From: Asparagopsis taxiformis
Taxonomy: Eukaryota > Rhodophyta > Florideophyceae > Bonnemaisoniales > Bonnemaisoniaceae
Assembly (NCBI GenBank): GCA_030407315.1
Contig: JALQPE010002459.1
Span: 18,147 to 82,146 of the forward strand
Reading direction: 5' to 3'
DNA length: 64,000 bases
Part shown: piece by piece, positions 30,282 through 40,693 of the stretch
Layout of the letters: every line of letters begins with the position of its first letter
Numbering within the stretch: the first letter of the stretch is position 1
Notes under the pieces: generated by a model
Told to the model about the DNA's origin: nothing
Database searches by the model: none
The model's input: only the letters and a program-made list of their open reading frames with translations
Translations under genes and position numbers: made by a program

Positions 30282-33200
30282 TGAGATATTACATCCATTA
30301 AAAGAGCTGAGTCTCCTGGCGATAGTAGTTTGCGCGGCTTACATTGAAATCGTTTTGATTCAGCTTCCTCCTTCTCGAGGAATTCTGCTGTTCCATGCCC
30401 GAAAGAATCGTCTACTTGTAAGATAGTGACACCCGTGAGTCGACTGTCATCGGTTTTGTACAATACGCATACATCTCCCTTGGATGCCTTCATTCCAAGT
30501 TTTTCAATGTGATGTGATTGGTATGTTGCAAACCAGTGCAATCCACTTTCTGGTATACCATACAACGGCTTCTTCACCAAAAGAATTTCGTTATGAGATA
30601 AATTCATCTCCTCCGGTGGCTTAATATATATCATGCGTTCCAGGTTGGATTCGGATTGTATGTACGCCTGTGATATGTCCCTCACGTATGATTTGTGATG
30701 CGGAAACATTGCAGCCGTAGCAATTGCAATCCGCTGGCCCATACGGCTCACTGTAGGTGACTTTGTTGCAATTTCCGTCGCTCCCTTATCTCTGAAGTTC
30801 TGTGCAACCAACCTTGACTTTTTGACAGTCATTCCATTGACTTCCTTCACAGTATCAACCCATCTAGATCCATATATGCGTGTACGTGGTGGTACAGAGC
30901 TCATTGGAACAATTTCAAATGTTTCTCTTGCCTGTAGTCCGTTCAATTCACTTCGTCTACTGGAAGAGAATTCTCGGTAATTGTCGCTAATGTGGTATGC
31001 ATATTGTGTGTAATTCATATCACACCAGGTTTCTCTGTTCTCAGAGCTGTTAGCAGACTTCACTACGTTTGATCGGAATATCTTACGTCCATGAGGTAGC
31101 TGGACAACAACTGTCCGTCCTGATATATGAACGAGGGGATATGGCCCTTCCCATTTCTTTGTACCTTGGCGGTACACAAGAACGGGAGCTCCAGAGGGAA
31201 GAAGAGACAGCTGTTCTTCTTGTTCCTGAGCTTTTGGACTACTGGGGTGCCTTAGGGCAAATGCGATACGCCTCTTAGACTGCTCCTTCAGTACAGCATC
31301 CATTGCTAAATCCAGTGTCTTAGCTCTTTGGATCTGTGTGTCGGCCGGTGTACGTCGCGGAGGTCTCGGAAGTGTACCATACACCAGAACAGTGGGGCAC
31401 AGGCCCTCTGGTCCAATTGTATCATTAACAGCTTTAACTGCTAGTTGCAGACATTCAGTATCATTCTCAGAACGTGGTAAAGCATCCCTTATCTTGTTGT
31501 AAGCTGCACGGAGAGGTGCATGGTACCTTTCAACGTGGGACATTGTGTTTGGGCATTCGATTGGTGCTTCGAGTATCGAAATTCCATCTGCATCGGCGGA
31601 GTCGCGAAAGTGTTTCGCAACAAAGTTAGATCCCTGGTCAATCCGCAAGTAGTCGGGTGGTCCAAGGTAAACACGGGACCAGCAGCGCAGTAAAGATTTC
31701 CACGTCTCTTCTGCTGTGTTATTCCTCATGAAGGTTGCTGCTGTATAGTGAGTGGCTTCATCTACAGTATGGAGCACATTTTTCCCTGCTAACATCATGA
31801 TATCAATTGCAACGATGTGATTAAATCGTAGATCATTAGAACCAACGGATATTTTGAAGCGTCGTGGCTTGGATGAAAACCTTTTGCAGGTATTACACAT
31901 GTTGGTTATCTGCTCGATGCTTTTCCTAACTTCTGCTGTGAACTCATTCGGATTGGCATTGCGAAGTAGTTTTCCAAGAGCAGTGACCGTAGGGTGACCA
32001 AAAACACGATGTAGTCTTCGAAGTTCCTTTTCAGTGTATAATGCATAGGATGTATCCTTCGGACTCCACTTGTGTTTGAGGAAATCATTCTCAAAAGTCA
32101 AGCTCTGTATGTTATGTTTGAATGAGATAGTTTTGTCTTGTATGCTTATGTCCAGTCCATTCTCTATCATGTCTTTGAGCGAGAGAAGTGTAGGGCAGTT
32201 GTCACGCAGTATTTTGAATTTGACATCAATGATAATGTTCAGATCAGCAAATGGAATGGGAACTATTGCAGTTCCAATGACGGTAGTAGAACCACCTATT
32301 CCAACAATGCTATGCCTGTCAGAGTAGTCTATCCGCATAGGGACCATAAATTCAGAACAATAGGCGCGGTACTGGTTTAGACACATTGCTGATCTTCTGT
32401 TTGCACCAGTATCCAATATGACACCCTTAAAATTGGAATCTGATTCGCCTGCGAGTAGCAAAGCGTGCATCTCGTCCATTCGATAAGCTAGGTCAGATTG
32501 AAATGTCCTGCAAGATATTCCGTGAAGGAATGACTTGTTTGCAAGATATATTTCATGCATATGACCAATATTCTCGTCACTTGTTTCATCAATGATATTA
32601 GCTTCAGACTCGCTGCTATCGCTGTCTGAGTCGACATCATCTGATATAGACATGTATAATGCTTGGATCTCATCAATATCTTCCACAGTAAATAATACTG
32701 ATGGCTTTTTCTTCTTGATATCATTCAAAGCTTTCATAACATCTTCGGATGGGTGATGGTCACGCGCACGGTGTGGCTTTCCACATACCCAACAGCCTTT
32801 GATTGATGCAAGTGATGTTCTTGAATTGTTCTTATTTCTCTTGAAAGAGGATCCCTTCAGGCTCTTACGAGCTTGTCCGCCATATCTATTTCCAAGACCA
32901 TAATTGATTTCATCACGACCTTCGTGGATGCAATTTGCGCCTGCTGACTTCGGCTCGGATGAAAGCAGAGTTGCAATACGTTGCATAGCTTCTTGTGCAG
33001 TTTTAGGTATCTTTTCGATGAGAGAGCGGCGCAAATGTGGTAGATCAGCTGCAATTAGAAGCTGATCGCGAAGAAAACGGGGGTCGTGGTAAGAGCGATG
33101 TAATTGGTGCTGGATCTTAGTTAGCTGGTCAGTTACATTGCGAAATACCTCAAGTTCACTCTTCTCCGGTTCTTTTTCCATTGATCGGAGCAGTGATGGA

Positions 33201-34177
33201 CGCTGCCATGACTGTAGCAAGCGGTATCTCTGTTCTTCACTCGTGTACCAAGCTCTAAATTCATCAACAAGTTCCGGATACCTTAAGAATTTCTTTGCGT
33301 AGTTCCTTGTGTAATGTGAGAATGCAGACCCTGTAAGCATTATTGGGAATCCTTTGGACATGTCTTCTTCACTCAAATCGCATAGAGCTGCGAGTGTTTC
33401 GTACTGTTCTATAGCTCCATCGAAATCATCCGTAAAAGATCCTGCAAACTTAGTACGATGAGCGTAAGCTTTCATCAATGAATCAATTCCATTTCGATTT
33501 TTGCCATTCTTTCCTTCATTTGCAAGGGATCCACTAGAATTACTCCCCTTTCCATAAGTTGGTTCAGTATCCGATAAGGAAACGATATTTTTCAAAGTGA
33601 CAGGCTTCTCATTTGATGCAGGTAATGTATTTCTATTAACATTCGTCTTATCATCTCCATCCTGCACACTGGTCTCTCCCAGCTCTCTTGAGCAGTCGAT
33701 TTCATCCTTCAGTACCTTTGGTGGACTAGATCCATGGAACGGAATGAAATGTTCTGCCAGTAAACAATTTCGCAGAGTTTTCCACCTTGCTAAGCCCCTC
33801 TTTTGTTCCACAAATACTCCATTTTCTCTGAGGAATCGAGACCAAGCGACGTGCTGAGCGGCTGTCATTACTTTGATTGAGCTCTCACGAAAAGTACAAG
33901 TGAATTCAAGCCATAGTTCCTTCCCTGTGACGTTTGCTTTCTTCAAACATTCCAGCATTTCTGCAGAGTATATTTTCACATCATAGGCATATGCTATTTT
34001 ATCCTCTGTAGATGCATTATTCTTTGGTGGGTTCGGGTCACCCAAACCGATATCATCATTACCAGTACCGTTATAGGCAATATTCTCGTCCATCATCTCT
34101 TGCTCATATTGGAGGTTTGCTGCCTGGCCGATTGTCATCTGATTTATGTTCTCCGGTTCATCCTCGGCACTCGCCAT
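30200..34177 (-). CDS. gag-pol: Copia-2 Gag-Pol: Gag, protease, integrase, RT
   Basis: 1325 codons from ATG 34177. Zinc knuckle variant C462-x2-C465-x3-H469-x4-H474 (His in place of the last Cys). Acidic linker about 512-536. Protease D589-T-G-A-N. Integrase H723, H728, C761, C764 and triad D792, D847, E883 (35 residues between the last two). Residues 996-1042 carry KKWEGPYPLVHISGRTVVV, like the GPY/F module behind integrases. RT D1167 (RDISQAYIQS) and V-D1256-D1257. After about residue 1291 the sequence is out of frame; the true continuation is the 265-codon frame downstream. Confidence 0.92.
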   Translation of the reverse strand: MASAEDEPENINQMTIGQAANLQYEQEMMDENIAYNGTGNDDIGLGDPNPPKNNASTEDKIAYAYDVKIYSAEMLECLKKANVTGKELWLEFTCTFRESSIKVMTAAQHVAWSRFLRENGVFVEQKRGLARWKTLRNCLLAEHFIPFHGSSPPKVLKDEIDCSRELGETSVQDGDDKTNVNRNTLPASNEKPVTLKNIVSLSDTEPTYGKGSNSSGSLANEGKNGKNRNGIDSLMKAYAHRTKFAGSFTDDFDGAIEQYETLAALCDLSEEDMSKGFPIMLTGSAFSHYTRNYAKKFLRYPELVDEFRAWYTSEEQRYRLLQSWQRPSLLRSMEKEPEKSELEVFRNVTDQLTKIQHQLHRSYHDPRFLRDQLLIAADLPHLRRSLIEKIPKTAQEAMQRIATLLSSEPKSAGANCIHEGRDEINYGLGNRYGGQARKSLKGSSFKRNKNNSRTSLASIKGCWVCGKPHRARDHHPSEDVMKALNDIKKKKPSVLFTVEDIDEIQALYMSISDDVDSDSDSSESEANIIDETSDENIGHMHEIYLANKSFLHGISCRTFQSDLAYRMDEMHALLLAGESDSNFKGVILDTGANRRSAMCLNQYRAYCSEFMVPMRIDYSDRHSIVGIGGSTTVIGTAIVPIPFADLNIIIDVKFKILRDNCPTLLSLKDMIENGLDISIQDKTISFKHNIQSLTFENDFLKHKWSPKDTSYALYTEKELRRLHRVFGHPTVTALGKLLRNANPNEFTAEVRKSIEQITNMCNTCKRFSSKPRRFKISVGSNDLRFNHIVAIDIMMLAGKNVLHTVDEATHYTAATFMRNNTAEETWKSLLRCWSRVYLGPPDYLRIDQGSNFVAKHFRDSADADGISILEAPIECPNTMSHVERYHAPLRAAYNKIRDALPRSENDTECLQLAVKAVNDTIGPEGLCPTVLVYGTLPRPPRRTPADTQIQRAKTLDLAMDAVLKEQSKRRIAFALRHPSSPKAQEQEEQLSLLPSGAPVLVYRQGTKKWEGPYPLVHISGRTVVVQLPHGRKIFRSNVVKSANSSENRETWCDMNYTQYAYHISDNYREFSSSRRSELNGLQARETFEIVPMSSVPPRTRIYGSRWVDTVKEVNGMTVKKSRLVAQNFRDKGATEIATKSPTVSRMGQRIAIATAAMFPHHKSYVRDISQAYIQSESNLERMIYIKPPEEMNLSHNEILLVKKPLYGIPESGLHWFATYQSHHIEKLGMKASKGDVCVLYKTDDSRLTGVTILQVDDSFGHGTAEFLEKEEAESKRFQCKPRKLLSPGDSALLMDVISQWTRMELTLFPNQRSFDKCCHPPIKRI

Positions 34178-34234
34178 ATTTTCGGGTTATATCTATCCAA
34201 GACTTGTTGCAGCTGCTTCCGGGACAGTTATAAC

Positions 34235-34785
34235 TGTCGAAAATGATAGAATATATTAGGTATCAATATAACCTTATATCGATTATACAATACACGTTAC
34301 AATCACGACACGTGTGTCGAGGAGTGGTCGTCAGTATTGCAGTTCAATATACGCGATTTCTGGCAAGCCGTAAGAGGTGGGCCTTGGTGTCGGGTATATC
34401 GGTTCTCTTACCAATTGTAAGTTGATGCAACCGTATACAGGGAGGTGCCTGTTGCGGGGTTCTAACAGACTCGTGGTCGAGCTGTAGCCTTTAGGCTACA
34501 CTGTCTCCAGCCTTCAACGAAGTAGTTGGACTAGCAAAATACCTTGCTAGGATTTAGAAGATGTTGTTCTGTTGTTTTTCGTCTGTGTGTTGCTAACGTA
34601 TCCTGGATGGCATCTATGATGTCTATATGTACTAAATATGAGTACCTCTCCGTTTGAAACTACTACTAAATTATTTCTGAAACCACTCTCCTGATTTCGT
34701 GTCAGTCGCATTTTTTGCGCCTCGTAATCGTTATGAGATAATTTCAAGACATTGTTATGCATCAGTGACTGCAAAGAATTCCACA
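34235..34785 (-). repeat. Copia-2 5' LTR
   Basis: Internal to it on the coding strand is GTTATAACTGTCCCGG, the primer-site position. It shares only GTTAT with the Copia-1 site, and I could not assign a tRNA. Confidence 0.92.
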
Positions 34786-34837
34786 TGGATGATTTTGGAC
34801 TGGAAAAAACATGCCCATACTCCTATCTACACTCAAC

Positions 34838-37293
34838 CTCACATTCTTCACTCATTTCAACTTCATCTGCACTGTTCATTCATCATCGCCTATCCACTCG
34901 CATCAACCTCACCACTCCCCAACACAGAATCCGCAATCGAGTCCATATCGTCCCCACTCATGTCCATGTTATCCACATTCCCATCATCATCCTCTTCACG
35001 TTCGCTGATCTCATCCATCTCTGTCCTCGGAATCAACATCCGGGACGCAGACCGACGCAGACACACTCGGAGCGTGAATTGGATTCCAGCCACTGCACGG
35101 GGTATACTGATGATTCTAGGTCGTACAAAGTATGGCCTGCAGTTGAGTCCGAGTCGATTCAAACTGATCGGCGCGAACGTCCTGATGCAGGCCCTCACGA
35201 GGCCGATAGGATCGTTGGTCGGGAACAGGCCGCGATTGGCTAGGAAGCACAAACAGGCAAGGTCTCGTGCAACTCGGCGGCGAGAGCAGCGTGCGGACTG
35301 GTGCTCAGATGTGGAGACTTGTGTGGCGGCTTGTTTTGCTGGAGTAGCAGAACAGAGCAGTGCTGAGCAGAGGAGGGCGAGGAGCAGGGTGAAGAATGTG
35401 GTCTTCATGGTGATTTGAGATGGGTGTGTGTAGAAGGTAGGATTGGTTGTATTGCGGAGAGGATTTGTTGAGAGAGAGTGTGTGTTGTTTGTTGAGTGTG
35501 GGGTGTGTGGAGAGGTGATGAAGGGGGATGGGTGAGGAATTTATAGGAAAGGGGAAGGGTGAATCTGTGATATCGGACGGGGGTGGGGTGAGTGTATGAA
35601 GTGTATGGAGGGGAAGTTTAGGATGTGAGGAGAGTATTGGAGGAAGAATGACGCACATGCACAAGTATGAGCACGTGTGTGAATATGTGTATGTGTATGG
35701 GTGTGAGCAAGTTTGTGAGAAAGTGTGCATGTGTGTGCGAGTTTGCGTGTGTATATGGGTGTGTGCGTGTATATGAAGAGTTGGATTGGGTCAGAAAGAC
35801 ATAGTGACTGTTACTGTTGTCGCTGTTGAGATTGAGGATGGGAATAGAATGGAAAGAGATGTGGAAAGTGAGTGATGCGAGTGGGAAGAGCGGTGATGGA
35901 CTGAAGGGATGGGAGAAAAGGAGACGAAATGGACAGCAATGGAGGGTTTTCTGAGTGGGGGAGGGGAATTGGCGCAGGGAGATATGGAAGAAGAGGAGGA
36001 ATGAGACAATTACAACTACTGAATGACTGATCAGGTAGAGAAGGCAAAGAAATTAGATGGGATAGAGGGAGCAATCATGTTTGACTGGTATATGGTTGGA
36101 ACAGGAGTACTGACGAAACTGTGTAGGAACTAAATTAATTTAGGTTTGCGTCATACTACTGAAGGATGAGATGAATTTATATGAAAGGTTCCGACAGAGT
36201 TGCGGCTTGCTGGTAACACTTGGTTAGATGATGGCAATTTTTACTCGTATTCTAAGCTTATTCTATCATTGCTGCCATCCACTGGCATTTTTGTAGCCCT
36301 CTGCAAAACAAATATACCATCTGGCAGAAGTTTCACCATGTTTCCGGTCACGAAACTACGGAACTGCACTGATCTAAAGAAATATTTTTGGCCCACAAGC
36401 GGAGAGGCCCGTAGACAGGTTCTCTTTGTTTCATCTCTTATCATGCACGTAATGTGTAGTATTTTGTACGTCATTTAGACCACAGCATAGAGTCCTTTTC
36501 CTGCCAACTAAGAGTCTCTAGTACTGACTACCACTGATTTTATCCGCTTTCTCTGATTTACCTTGAGAAGGCAGGAAAAGTTAACAAAACGAAGAGTCGA
36601 AACTCTATCGAGTTGCACCATGTCTTGCAGTTGCTGACTGTCGCTTACACAACTGAAGATAAGTCACTGACAAATGCCCGAACGGATAAACAGCTCGACA
36701 GGACAATTGCGTTTCCTCTTTTGCAACCCGCTCGAGTACAGGAAGAAACATGTTTCTGGTATAACGAGGACAGCGTTAATAGGGTGACTGCCGTGGCACT
36801 CTCGATGCGTAAAACGCAATCCAGATATAGAAAACAATAATCCTGAAATATAAAGCTTACAAGATCTTCCTCTCAGCGCGTGACATGTGTCGTTCGTCTG
36901 TAAGTCTATGTCGAAAAGGGTATCTACACTTGATGTAAGTCAGAAGTGTGGAAGGCTTCCACCACATATCAACCGGGCGCTGCTCGGTGAAGGGTTTCTC
37001 TTGTTCAGAACCCTGAAATTAGTGCATGCCAACTTGGTAAATCAAAAGACAACCTAAATTTATCGCGCAACCTACACGACAAGGAATGTGTGTATTATGC
37101 TCACCAGAACAAAATATATCCTGTACGAACCACACGAAATTGTGTTTCCGTATGTCTCTGCACTTGTATATCTCTGATAGCCAATATCTATCGGCGCTGA
37201 ACGCTCGCGCGAAGTAATTGTTGCCTTTTCCCTATCATCACCAGCAACAATGAGAGTGCTGTCCTCTCCCCACACTGACCAATGGGTGCGAAT
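34838..37293. repeat. Left arm of a 2.46-kb inverted repeat
   Basis: Positions pair with the right arm so that coordinates sum to 75530-75531. Sampled stretches are identical apart from one C in a C-run (near 35960 and 39565). Identity fades over the outermost 30 bp and stops abruptly at the inner edge (GTGCGAAT, 37286-37293). Confidence 0.93.
34890..35408 (-). CDS. Small secreted cysteine-rich protein (family member 3, left-arm copy)
   Basis: Encodes the same 172 residues as the gene at 40123-40641, on the opposite strand, as part of the inverted repeat. Signal peptide 1-21, six cysteines in the family spacing, acidic C-terminal tail. The TATA box TATAAATT is at 35538-35545 on the minus strand, 130-137 bp upstream. 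Both copies keep promoter and frame, so both may be expressed. Confidence 0.75.
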   Translation of the reverse strand: MKTTFFTLLLALLCSALLCSATPAKQAATQVSTSEHQSARCSRRRVARDLACLCFLANRGLFPTNDPIGLVRACIRTFAPISLNRLGLNCRPYFVRPRIISIPRAVAGIQFTLRVCLRRSASRMLIPRTEMDEISEREEDDDGNVDNMDMSGDDMDSIADSVLGSGEVDASG

Positions 37294-38236
37294 TGGTCAT
37301 GGAATGAGACAATTACAACTTCTGAATAACTGATCGAGTAATAATGGAAAGAAAATGAAAACAAGGGTTTTTCCTCTGGTCTGGGAGAATTTCCGTGTAT
37401 CTGTGTGCATGTGTGTGAAATAGATATCTCAGAATGAACCCATGGCAGAGTGAGGCTTTGAGCTCTGGACAGAGAGAGTGGTGAGCTTGTAGAAATAAAA
37501 TTGGAGGTGTGTGCAAGTGACATTGAAATAGTATGGAGGACGGAGAAGATGCCATTCTCAGTTTTACCTATAGATGTTTGTATTGTGATGTGGCCATTTT
37601 CGTAAAGATTCTGAGAAGTGATACCTCTCGCCTACAGGTCCCATGTGACGAGTGCGGATACTATAGAATTCCGAATACGTCCTAGTATAAAATCGCCTCA
37701 GGAATAGTGGCTTAATATGGAGAATTTGGATCAGTTGGTCCCGGCTTTTTGAGGTCACATACCACACTCCAACTTGTGAAAAGATGAAAGAGTCCAGTGG
37801 AAATGATTGTCTTTACAGCTATTTTGCAGGTGTAGGGTATTTGGTTTTCATGAAGAAAATTCAGGTTGAAGCTGGACGTCCCATCCTCTTGGCTGAGTGC
37901 AGTTTGGTCAAGAAATACAATATATATTACGTAAAAAACAGTAAGTTTTAAACGTGAATCCAGATATACTAAACGTATGATTTCGGGTACTGACAGGAAT
38001 GAAATGGGCTCCATACTCTTGAAATGACATCATTTCTGAGAGGGGTGACATCGTTGCCCGAGCGGAACTTGAGAAATTGGCCAGAAACAGAAAGAGCCCA
38101 GATTCATGATATAAATGAATCCTAGACAGCCATGAGGGGAGGACATTGAGCACACCCTTTTGTGGGGTTTCTTGAATACAGAACAAACTATATGAAATGG
38201 CTGAGTCCTATGGACCTTTTCAGATAGCAATGACTA
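37294..38236. other. 943-bp spacer of the inverted repeat
   Basis: No gene. Near its left edge (37302-37336) it has a partial third copy of a sequence from the arms: GAATGAGACAATTACAACT, also near 36000. This hints at earlier, smaller rearrangements. Confidence 0.5.
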
Positions 38237-39985
38237 ATTCGCACCCATTGGTCAGTGTGGGGAGAGGACAGCACTCTCATTGTTGCTGGTGATGATAGGG
38301 AAAAGGCAACAATTACTTCGCGCGAGCGTTCAGCGCCGATAGATATTGGCTATCAGAGATATACAAGTGCAGAGACATACGGAAACACAATTTCGTGTGG
38401 TTCGTACAGGATATATTTTGTTCTGGTGAGCATAATACACACATTCCTTGTCGTGTAGGTTGCGCGATAAATTTAGGTTGTCTTTTGATTTACCAAGTTG
38501 GCATGCACTAATTTCAGGGTTCTGAACAAGAGAAACCCTTCACCGAGCAGCGCCCGGTTGATATGTGGTGGAAGCCTTCCACACTTCTGACTTACATCAA
38601 GTGTAGATACCCTTTTCGACATAGACTTACAGACGAACGACACATGTCACGCGCTGAGAGGAAGATCTTGTAAGCTTTATATTTCAGGATTATTGTTTTC
38701 TATATCTGGATTGCGTTTTACGCATCGAGAGTGCCACGGCAGTCACCCTATTAACGCTGTCCTCGTTATACCAGAAACATGTTTCTTCCTGTACTCGAGC
38801 GGGTTGCAAAAGAGGAAACGCAATTGTCCTGTCGAGCTGTTTATCCGTTCGGGCATTTGTCAGTGACTTATCTTCAGTTGTGTAAGCGACAGTCAGCAAC
38901 TGCAAGACATGGTGCAACTCGATAGAGTTTCGACTCTTCGTTTTGTTAACTTTTCCTGCCTTCTCAAGGTAAATCAGAGAAAGCGGATAAAATCAGTGGT
39001 AGTCAGTACTAGAGACTCTTAGTTGGCAGGAAAAGGACTCTATGCTGTGGTCTAAATGACGTACAAAATACTACACATTACGTGCATGATAAGAGATGAA
39101 ACAAAGAGAACCTGTCTACGGGCCTCTCCGCTTGTGGGCCAAAAATATTTCTTTAGATCAGTGCAGTTCCGTAGTTTCGTGACCGGAAACATGGTGAAAC
39201 TTCTGCCAGATGGTATATTTGTTTTGCAGAGGGCTACAAAAATGCCAGTGGATGGCAGCAATGATAGAATAAGCTTAGAATACGAGTAAAAATTGCCATC
39301 ATCTAACCAAGTGTTACCAGCAAGCCGCAACTCTGTCGGAACCTTTCATATAAATTCATCTCATCCTTCAGTAGTATGACGCAAACCTAAATTAATTTAG
39401 TTCCTACACAGTTTCGTCAGTACTCCTGTTCCAACCATATACCAGTCAAACATGATTGCTCCCTCTATCCCATCTAATTTCTTTGCCTTCTCTACCTGAT
39501 CAGTCATTCAGTAGTTGTAATTGTCTCATTCCTCCTCTTCTTCCATATCTCCCTGCGCCAATTCCCCCTCCCCCACTCAGAAAACCCTCCATTGCTGTCC
39601 ATTTCGTCTCCTTTTCTCCCATCCCTTCAGTCCATCACCGCTCTTCCCACTCGCATCACTCACTTTCCACATCTCTTTCCATTCTATTCCCATCCTCAAT
39701 CTCAACAGCGACAACAGTAACAGTCACTATGTCTTTCTGACCCAATCCAACTCTTCATATACACGCACACACCCATATACACACGCAAACTCGCACACAC
39801 ATGCACACTTTCTCACAAACTTGCTCACACCCATACACATACACATATTCACACACGTGCTCATACTTGTGCATGTGCGTCATTCTTCCTCCAATACTCT
39901 CCTCACATCCTAAACTTCCCCTCCATACACTTCATACACTCACCCCACCCCCGTCCGATATCACAGATTCACCCTTCCCCTTTCC

Positions 39986-39993
39986 TATAAATT
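39986..39993 (+). promoter_or_regulatory. TATA box of the secreted gene at 40123
   Basis: TATAAATT, 130-137 bp upstream of the ATG, followed by a pyrimidine/CA-rich leader. Confidence 0.6.
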
Positions 39994-40122
39994 CCTCACC
40001 CATCCCCCTTCATCACCTCTCCACACACCCCACACTCAACAAACAACACACACTCTCTCTCAACAAATCCTCTCCGCAATACAACCAATCCTACCTTCTA
40101 CACACACCCATCTCAAATCACC

Positions 40123-40641
40123 ATGAAGACCACATTCTTCACCCTGCTCCTCGCCCTCCTCTGCTCAGCACTGCTCTGTTCTGCTACTCCAGCAAAACAA
40201 GCCGCCACACAAGTCTCCACATCTGAGCACCAGTCCGCACGCTGCTCTCGCCGCCGAGTTGCACGAGACCTTGCCTGTTTGTGCTTCCTAGCCAATCGCG
40301 GCCTGTTCCCGACCAACGATCCTATCGGCCTCGTGAGGGCCTGCATCAGGACGTTCGCGCCGATCAGTTTGAATCGACTCGGACTCAACTGCAGGCCATA
40401 CTTTGTACGACCTAGAATCATCAGTATACCCCGTGCAGTGGCTGGAATCCAATTCACGCTCCGAGTGTGTCTGCGTCGGTCTGCGTCCCGGATGTTGATT
40501 CCGAGGACAGAGATGGATGAGATCAGCGAACGTGAAGAGGATGATGATGGGAATGTGGATAACATGGACATGAGTGGGGACGATATGGACTCGATTGCGG
40601 ATTCTGTGTTGGGGAGTGGTGAGGTTGATGCGAGTGGATAG
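40123..40641 (+). CDS. Small secreted cysteine-rich protein (family member 3, right-arm copy)
   Basis: 172 residues. Signal peptide MKTTFFTLLLALLCSALLCS, cut near Ala21. Mature cysteines C41, C52, C54, C74, C90, C116: C-x10-C-x-C-x19-C-x15-C-x25-C, matching the genes at 7822 and 8503. The core is DLACLCFLANRGLF (49-62), nearest to member 1 (DLGCACYLTWRGLF). Residues 130-172 form an Asp/Glu/Ser-rich tail missing from the other two members, which instead carry a seventh Cys. ATG context ATCACCATGA. The product is probably secreted. Function unknown. Confidence 0.75.
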   Translation: MKTTFFTLLLALLCSALLCSATPAKQAATQVSTSEHQSARCSRRRVARDLACLCFLANRGLFPTNDPIGLVRACIRTFAPISLNRLGLNCRPYFVRPRIISIPRAVAGIQFTLRVCLRRSASRMLIPRTEMDEISEREEDDDGNVDNMDMSGDDMDSIADSVLGSGEVDASG

Positions 40642-40693
40642 GCGATGATGAATGAACAGTGCAGATGAATTTGAAATGAGAGGAGGATGTGAG

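Larger units (their letters stand above)
28894..34785 (-). mobile_element. Copia-2: complete Ty1/copia element with one frameshift
   Basis: LTRs at 28894-29443 (550 bp) and 34235-34785 (551 bp) differ by one T in a homopolymer, so the insertion is young. TGGAT occurs at 28890-28894 and at 34786-34790, giving a 4-bp duplication if the LTR starts with TG, or 5 bp if the first T is shared. It is a different family from Copia-1: LTRs are unrelated and Gag and Pol are fused in one frame. It sits about 50 bp outside the left arm of the large inverted repeat. Confidence 0.93.
38237..40693. repeat. Right arm of the 2.46-kb inverted repeat
   Basis: Mirror of 34838-37293. It contains a CA-rich imperfect microsatellite at about 39755-39870 and the second copy of the secreted gene. 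Confidence 0.93.

Noticed and set aside
35305..35730. 141-codon His/Pro/Ser-rich frame beside the secreted gene (and its mirror at 39801-40226)
   Set aside because: It overlaps the promoter, leader and CA-rich microsatellite of the secreted gene and has low-complexity sequence.
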